Positions 6,592-9,241 of a stretch of 9,241 bases of DNA are shown one piece after another. The position numbers and the translations under genes were made by a program. The stretch spans positions 1 through 9,241 of the forward strand of contig JAFPMR010000127.1 of assembly GCA_017411235.1 (NCBI GenBank). Direction: 5' to 3'. Within the stretch, counting starts at the first letter, position 1. Each line of letters starts with the position of its first letter. Source of the DNA: Bacilli bacterium. GTDB lineage: Bacteria > Bacillota_I > Bacilli_A > RF39 > UBA660. Below the pieces are notes generated by a model that was not told the DNA's origin, did no database searches, and saw only the letters and a list, made by a program, of their open reading frames with translations.

Positions 6592-7551
6592 TTTGCATAC
6601 ATATAGAATAAATAACTCTAATGCTCTTTTATTAGTAATCTTACCATTCTTAATCTTATAATCTAAATCTGCTAAATAAACTAATATATCTTCTAAAGAT
6701 TCAACAGTATAATTATAAGAATTAGTTGAAGACTTATCTAATTGAAAATCATATCTAAGTTCTAATAAAGACATTAAATCGTTTTTAGAATAAGACTTAC
6801 ATTTCTTGATTAATAACATATTTCTATATTCTTTAGCTAACATCGATAATAACATAATAGGTTCAACCTTTTGACGCATTAAATCATCATAAATAACAAA
6901 TGCGTCCTTTATTTTTCTTCCTACAACAGCATCTAAGAACTTAAAGTTATTATCTTCAATAGCTCTACTAATAATTTCTTTAACATCTTCTTGTTTAACT
7001 TCACAAGCTTTACCATAATAAAGCTTTATCTTCTCTACTTCATTATAAGAAAGATCATAGTTATTTAAAGAATTATTAATAATATAATAAATAGTATCTT
7101 TATTACATTTATATCCATCTTCTTTAAATAACTTATCTAATTTAAGTTGGATATCAGAAATCTTTAAATCTTCTATTCTTATTAATTTATATCTATCTTG
7201 AATTATTTTAACAATCTTTTTATTGCCAGCTGGCTTATTATAAGTAGTAAATATTAATATGGTTTTAGGATTAGGGTTTTCTAAATAATTTATTAACTTA
7301 TCATCTTTTTTACTCGTTTTCTCTTCATCATCAGTTTCTTTTTTTCTAGAAGCACTAAAGATATTAGCATTTTTAATAACTAAGTATTTTTCTTCATCAA
7401 ATAATGAAAAATAATTAGCTTCATCTAATACTTCTTCAATTGACTGATAATTAAGATCAAAACTTGTATATATATGATCTTTGACAATCTTATGTATTTC
7501 TTCTTCCATCAAACGATAGCTAGAAGAACTTATTAAGTATATATTTTCCAT
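6589..7551 (-). CDS. holA: DNA polymerase III delta subunit
   Basis: The 320-residue protein fits the clamp-loader delta subunit, which opens the beta sliding clamp so it can be loaded on DNA during replication. Recognisable blocks are the start MENIYLISSSSYRLMEEEI, FSLFDEEKYLVIKNANIF (48-65), NPNPKTILIFTTYNKPAGNKK (about 92-112), the mid-domain DNNFKFLDAVVGRKIKDAF, then EPIMLLSMLAKEYRNMLLIK, and the C-terminal DLDYKIKNGKITNKRALELF, which is the family's last helix pair. The Lys- and Glu-rich insert at about 68-86 is probably a surface loop. The length is slightly below the usual 330-345. The start is ATG 7551, with AGGTGG (7561-7556) 4 nt upstream. In many Firmicutes holA follows comEC directly; here a radical SAM gene lies between them, ending 24 nt before holA. 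Confidence 0.93.
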   Translation of the reverse strand: MENIYLISSSSYRLMEEEIHKIVKDHIYTSFDLNYQSIEEVLDEANYFSLFDEEKYLVIKNANIFSASRKKETDDEEKTSKKDDKLINYLENPNPKTILIFTTYNKPAGNKKIVKIIQDRYKLIRIEDLKISDIQLKLDKLFKEDGYKCNKDTIYYIINNSLNNYDLSYNEVEKIKLYYGKACEVKQEDVKEIISRAIEDNNFKFLDAVVGRKIKDAFVIYDDLMRQKVEPIMLLSMLAKEYRNMLLIKKCKSYSKNDLMSLLELRYDFQLDKSSTNSYNYTVESLEDILVYLADLDYKIKNGKITNKRALELFILYVCK

Positions 7552-7567
7552 AAAACCACCTACATTT

Positions 7568-7573
7568 ATTATA
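7568..7573 (-). promoter_or_regulatory. Possible internal promoter of holA
   Basis: A perfect TATAAT (7573-7568, minus strand) lies in the 24-nt gap after the radical SAM stop codon. It would start transcription near 7561, at the holA ribosome binding site, giving a very short leader. No -35 match is evident, so holA may also be read through from upstream. Confidence 0.4.
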
Positions 7574-7575
7574 CA

Positions 7576-8637
7576 CTATTTATTTAAGCGAGCAGCATAT
7601 ATTTGCTTACATAATTGTCTAGTTCTTTTACCATGTCCTGGAATATGGACATCCTCTAAATTAGTATAAATATTAGGTAACTTAATATTAAACCTTTCAC
7701 ATTCTTCTAAACTAATTTCTTTAAAAGCAGGACAAGGAAGTACAGTTCCATCAAATTTAATATCTAATTTTTCTAAACCAGCATTACATAAATGAATATC
7801 TTCACCTTGTAATGGCACTCCAACTCTTATATTTCCAGAGAATACTTTTCTCTTTTCTTCTAATATTCTAAAGAATTCTTCTTTTTCTTCTCTAGATAAC
7901 AGTAATTGATCACTATTTATTCTTCCTCTTCCTTGAGGCAAGAAGTTTAATAAACTTATTTGTTTAACTTGAGCAATCTCAAGCATTTCTAGAATATCAC
8001 CAATTTCTTTATAATTAGGTCTCATAGGTACAAAGTGAACATCAATATTTAATCCAATTTGTGAAGCCGTAATTAAAGACTTAAGTAAAGCCATCCTAGA
8101 TTCTTCACTTCTACCCATAATCATATGGTCAGTTTCATATTCATAAGCTTGATAATCAAATACTATTTTATCTAAACCTAAATCTAATAAACTAACTAAA
8201 GTTTCCTTAGATATAGAAGCAACATTAGAAGGATTCAATAATTGATTATAATAATTGTAAATTTTCTTCTTTAAGAATACATTGTCTGGTTCTAATCTAT
8301 TAACTTCTTCTAAACGTCTATCTCTTAAAGAAGTAAGTAATTCTTTTTCTTCTTCACTAAGACCTTTAGCTATAGTAACACCACTAGTAAAAATAACAGT
8401 TCTAATACCTAAAGATTTAGCATACTCTACCATCTTTATAATATCAGGATGTAAAAAAGGTTCTCCACCAGATAAAGATAACTCCTCTATTCCACCAGTA
8501 CTCATAAAATAATCTATAACTCTTTTAAAGTCTTTAAACTCAATAATTTTCTTCTTATTGCAATTAGAATTAGAAGAACAAAACATACAATTATTAAGAC
8601 ATTTTTCAATAACTTCAAAACATAAATCTTTAACCAT
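7576..8637 (-). CDS. Radical SAM enzyme with SPASM-like C-terminus
   Basis: This 353-residue protein has the radical SAM cluster motif CxxxCxxC (Cys13, Cys17, Cys20) for the 4Fe-4S cluster that cleaves S-adenosylmethionine. The SAM-binding motif LSGGEPFLHPDI follows at 54-65, then TSG (84-86). Between that strand and the next core strand (KIVFDY, 157-162) there is a charged helical insertion of roughly 50 residues (about 90-142). The C-terminal part has CNAG (284-287), a DG at 296-297 and PCPAFK (301-306), with further Cys at 313 and 343. This resembles the SPASM/twitch region that binds an auxiliary cluster in peptide- or protein-modifying enzymes and in MoaA-like enzymes. The substrate is unknown, and no precursor peptide gene is visible next to it. 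The start is ATG 8637, with GAGGAGG (8650-8644) 6 nt upstream. It sits between comEC and holA in the same direction, with its own extended -10. Confidence 0.88.
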   Translation of the reverse strand: MVKDLCFEVIEKCLNNCMFCSSNSNCNKKKIIEFKDFKRVIDYFMSTGGIEELSLSGGEPFLHPDIIKMVEYAKSLGIRTVIFTSGVTIAKGLSEEEKELLTSLRDRRLEEVNRLEPDNVFLKKKIYNYYNQLLNPSNVASISKETLVSLLDLGLDKIVFDYQAYEYETDHMIMGRSEESRMALLKSLITASQIGLNIDVHFVPMRPNYKEIGDILEMLEIAQVKQISLLNFLPQGRGRINSDQLLLSREEKEEFFRILEEKRKVFSGNIRVGVPLQGEDIHLCNAGLEKLDIKFDGTVLPCPAFKEISLEECERFNIKLPNIYTNLEDVHIPGHGKRTRQLCKQIYAARLNK

Positions 8638-8663
8638 ATACTTCCTCCTCTAATCAGTTAGTT

Positions 8664-8672
8664 ATTATACCA
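8664..8672 (-). promoter_or_regulatory. Consensus extended -10 promoter of the radical SAM gene
   Basis: On the minus strand TGGTATAAT (8672-8664) is a perfect TGn-TATAAT element in the 40-nt gap after the comEC-like stop (8680-8678). It places the start near 8657, ahead of the strong GAGGAGG site (8650-8644). No convincing -35 is seen. The gene can therefore be expressed independently of comEC. Confidence 0.6.
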
Positions 8673-8677
8673 TAAAG

Positions 8678-9241
8678 CTACGGATTATAGGTTTTAATCC
8701 TAATTATTTTACCAATTCTAAATTGAATACTACCATCTTTATCAGTTCTATATATCTTAGAATCTTTTAAATTATTTAACACCTCGTTATTAGGATGACC
8801 ATATTTATTATATTTACCAACACTAATGATAGAATAAATTGGTTTTATTTTACTTATAAATTCTTTAGTACTACTAGTTTTACTACCATGATGACCAACT
8901 TTTAAGATGTCTATTTTGGATAGATCATAAGAAGAAACTAAATCTTTTTCTTTAGCTACCTCTGCATCACCCATAAATAAGAAATCATAATTATTAAACT
9001 TTGTATAGATAACATTACTATTATCGTTTTCACTATCATAAATATTAGTATTTAAAAAATAAAAAGTATTATTAGATAATTCTAATTTATCAATACAAGA
9101 AAAATATTTAATATTCTTGTTATCTAAATACTTAATATAAGATTGTTCTAAATCATTAAATTCACCACAATTAAAAATAACATTTTTTATTGTAAAAACA
9201 TTACTTACATAAATAGCATCTCCCATATGATCAAAATCACC
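8678..9241 (-). CDS. comEC: ComEC/Rec2-like protein, C-terminal metallo-beta-lactamase domain (partial)
   Basis: Only the last 187 residues are in the window; the frame is open to the edge at 9241, so the ATG at 9226 is internal. The fragment begins GDFDHMGDA, the DxDH part of the metal-binding motif of metallo-beta-lactamase folds. It continues with FLFMGDAE (metal-ligand Asp), LKVGHHGSKTS (metal-ligand His), then IISVGKYNKYGHP (last His) and IYRTDKDGSIQFR. This order and the C-terminal end match the ComEC/Rec2 extracytoplasmic nuclease-like domain. ComEC itself is the membrane channel that imports single-stranded DNA during natural transformation. The membrane domain would lie upstream and cannot be checked, so a stand-alone hydrolase of the same family is possible. 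The nearby holA gene supports comEC. No competence regulators are visible in the window. Confidence 0.8.
   Translation of the reverse strand, partial: GDFDHMGDAIYVSNVFTIKNVIFNCGEFNDLEQSYIKYLDNKNIKYFSCIDKLELSNNTFYFLNTNIYDSENDNSNVIYTKFNNYDFLFMGDAEVAKEKDLVSSYDLSKIDILKVGHHGSKTSSTKEFISKIKPIYSIISVGKYNKYGHPNNEVLNNLKDSKIYRTDKDGSIQFRIGKIIRIKTYNP

Noticed and set aside
6339..6602. An 87-residue minus-strand frame opposite the rnhC end
   Set aside because: It overlaps the clearly conserved RNase HIII C-terminus and the terminator, and has no start signals of its own.
8282..8512. A 76-residue plus-strand frame opposite the radical SAM gene
   Set aside because: The opposite strand encodes the SAM-binding motif region, so this frame is a shadow.
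1..9241. Mycoplasma/Spiroplasma genetic code (TGA as Trp)
   Set aside because: Trp residues in the Fic, rnhC and giant proteins are encoded by TGG, and no in-frame TGA is needed to keep any gene open.

Overview
The window is a strongly AT-rich piece of a bacterial chromosome. It most likely comes from a low-GC Firmicutes lineage with Mollicutes-like base composition, such as the uncultured gut Bacilli of the RF39 or Erysipelotrichia type; the exact lineage is an inference. Three things support this: an RNase HIII (rnhC), which is typical of Firmicutes; a ComEC-like C-terminus close to holA, the Firmicutes comEC-holA neighbourhood; and Lys, Ile, Asn and AT-rich codons throughout. Tryptophan is encoded by TGG and no TGA is read through, so the standard bacterial code applies and the Mycoplasma/Spiroplasma code does not. 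No mobile element, CRISPR array, tRNA or rRNA is visible.

Layout. Positions 1-3111 (minus) hold the first 1037 codons of a very large, acidic, helix-rich cytoplasmic protein of unknown function, cut by the window edge. A short divergent promoter region separates it from a single-domain IMPACT/YigZ-type protein (3198-3557, plus), which ends in a terminator. Next is a Fic-domain protein (3671-4786, plus) with its own recognisable promoter. It converges on a CvpA-family membrane protein (4806-5519, minus) through a shared bidirectional terminator. CvpA and RNase HIII (5602-6567, plus) diverge from a common promoter region. RNase HIII converges on holA (6589-7551, minus) through a second bidirectional terminator. 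Upstream of holA on the minus strand are a radical SAM/SPASM-like enzyme (7576-8637) and the C-terminal metallo-beta-lactamase domain of a ComEC-like protein (8678-9241, cut by the window edge).

How the genes relate. comEC, the radical SAM gene and holA lie head to tail on the minus strand and may be partly co-transcribed. However, extended -10 or -10 elements before the radical SAM gene and before holA suggest internal promoters. The rnhC-cvpA adjacency recalls the conserved Firmicutes rnhC-zapA-cvpA-polX-mutS2 cluster, here reduced and re-oriented. The least explained items are the giant helical protein, the Fic protein without a canonical inhibitory motif, and the radical SAM enzyme inserted between comEC and holA. 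Intergenic DNA is very short: no gene-free stretch reaches 120 bases. Genes change direction often, and terminators are folded into stop codons.
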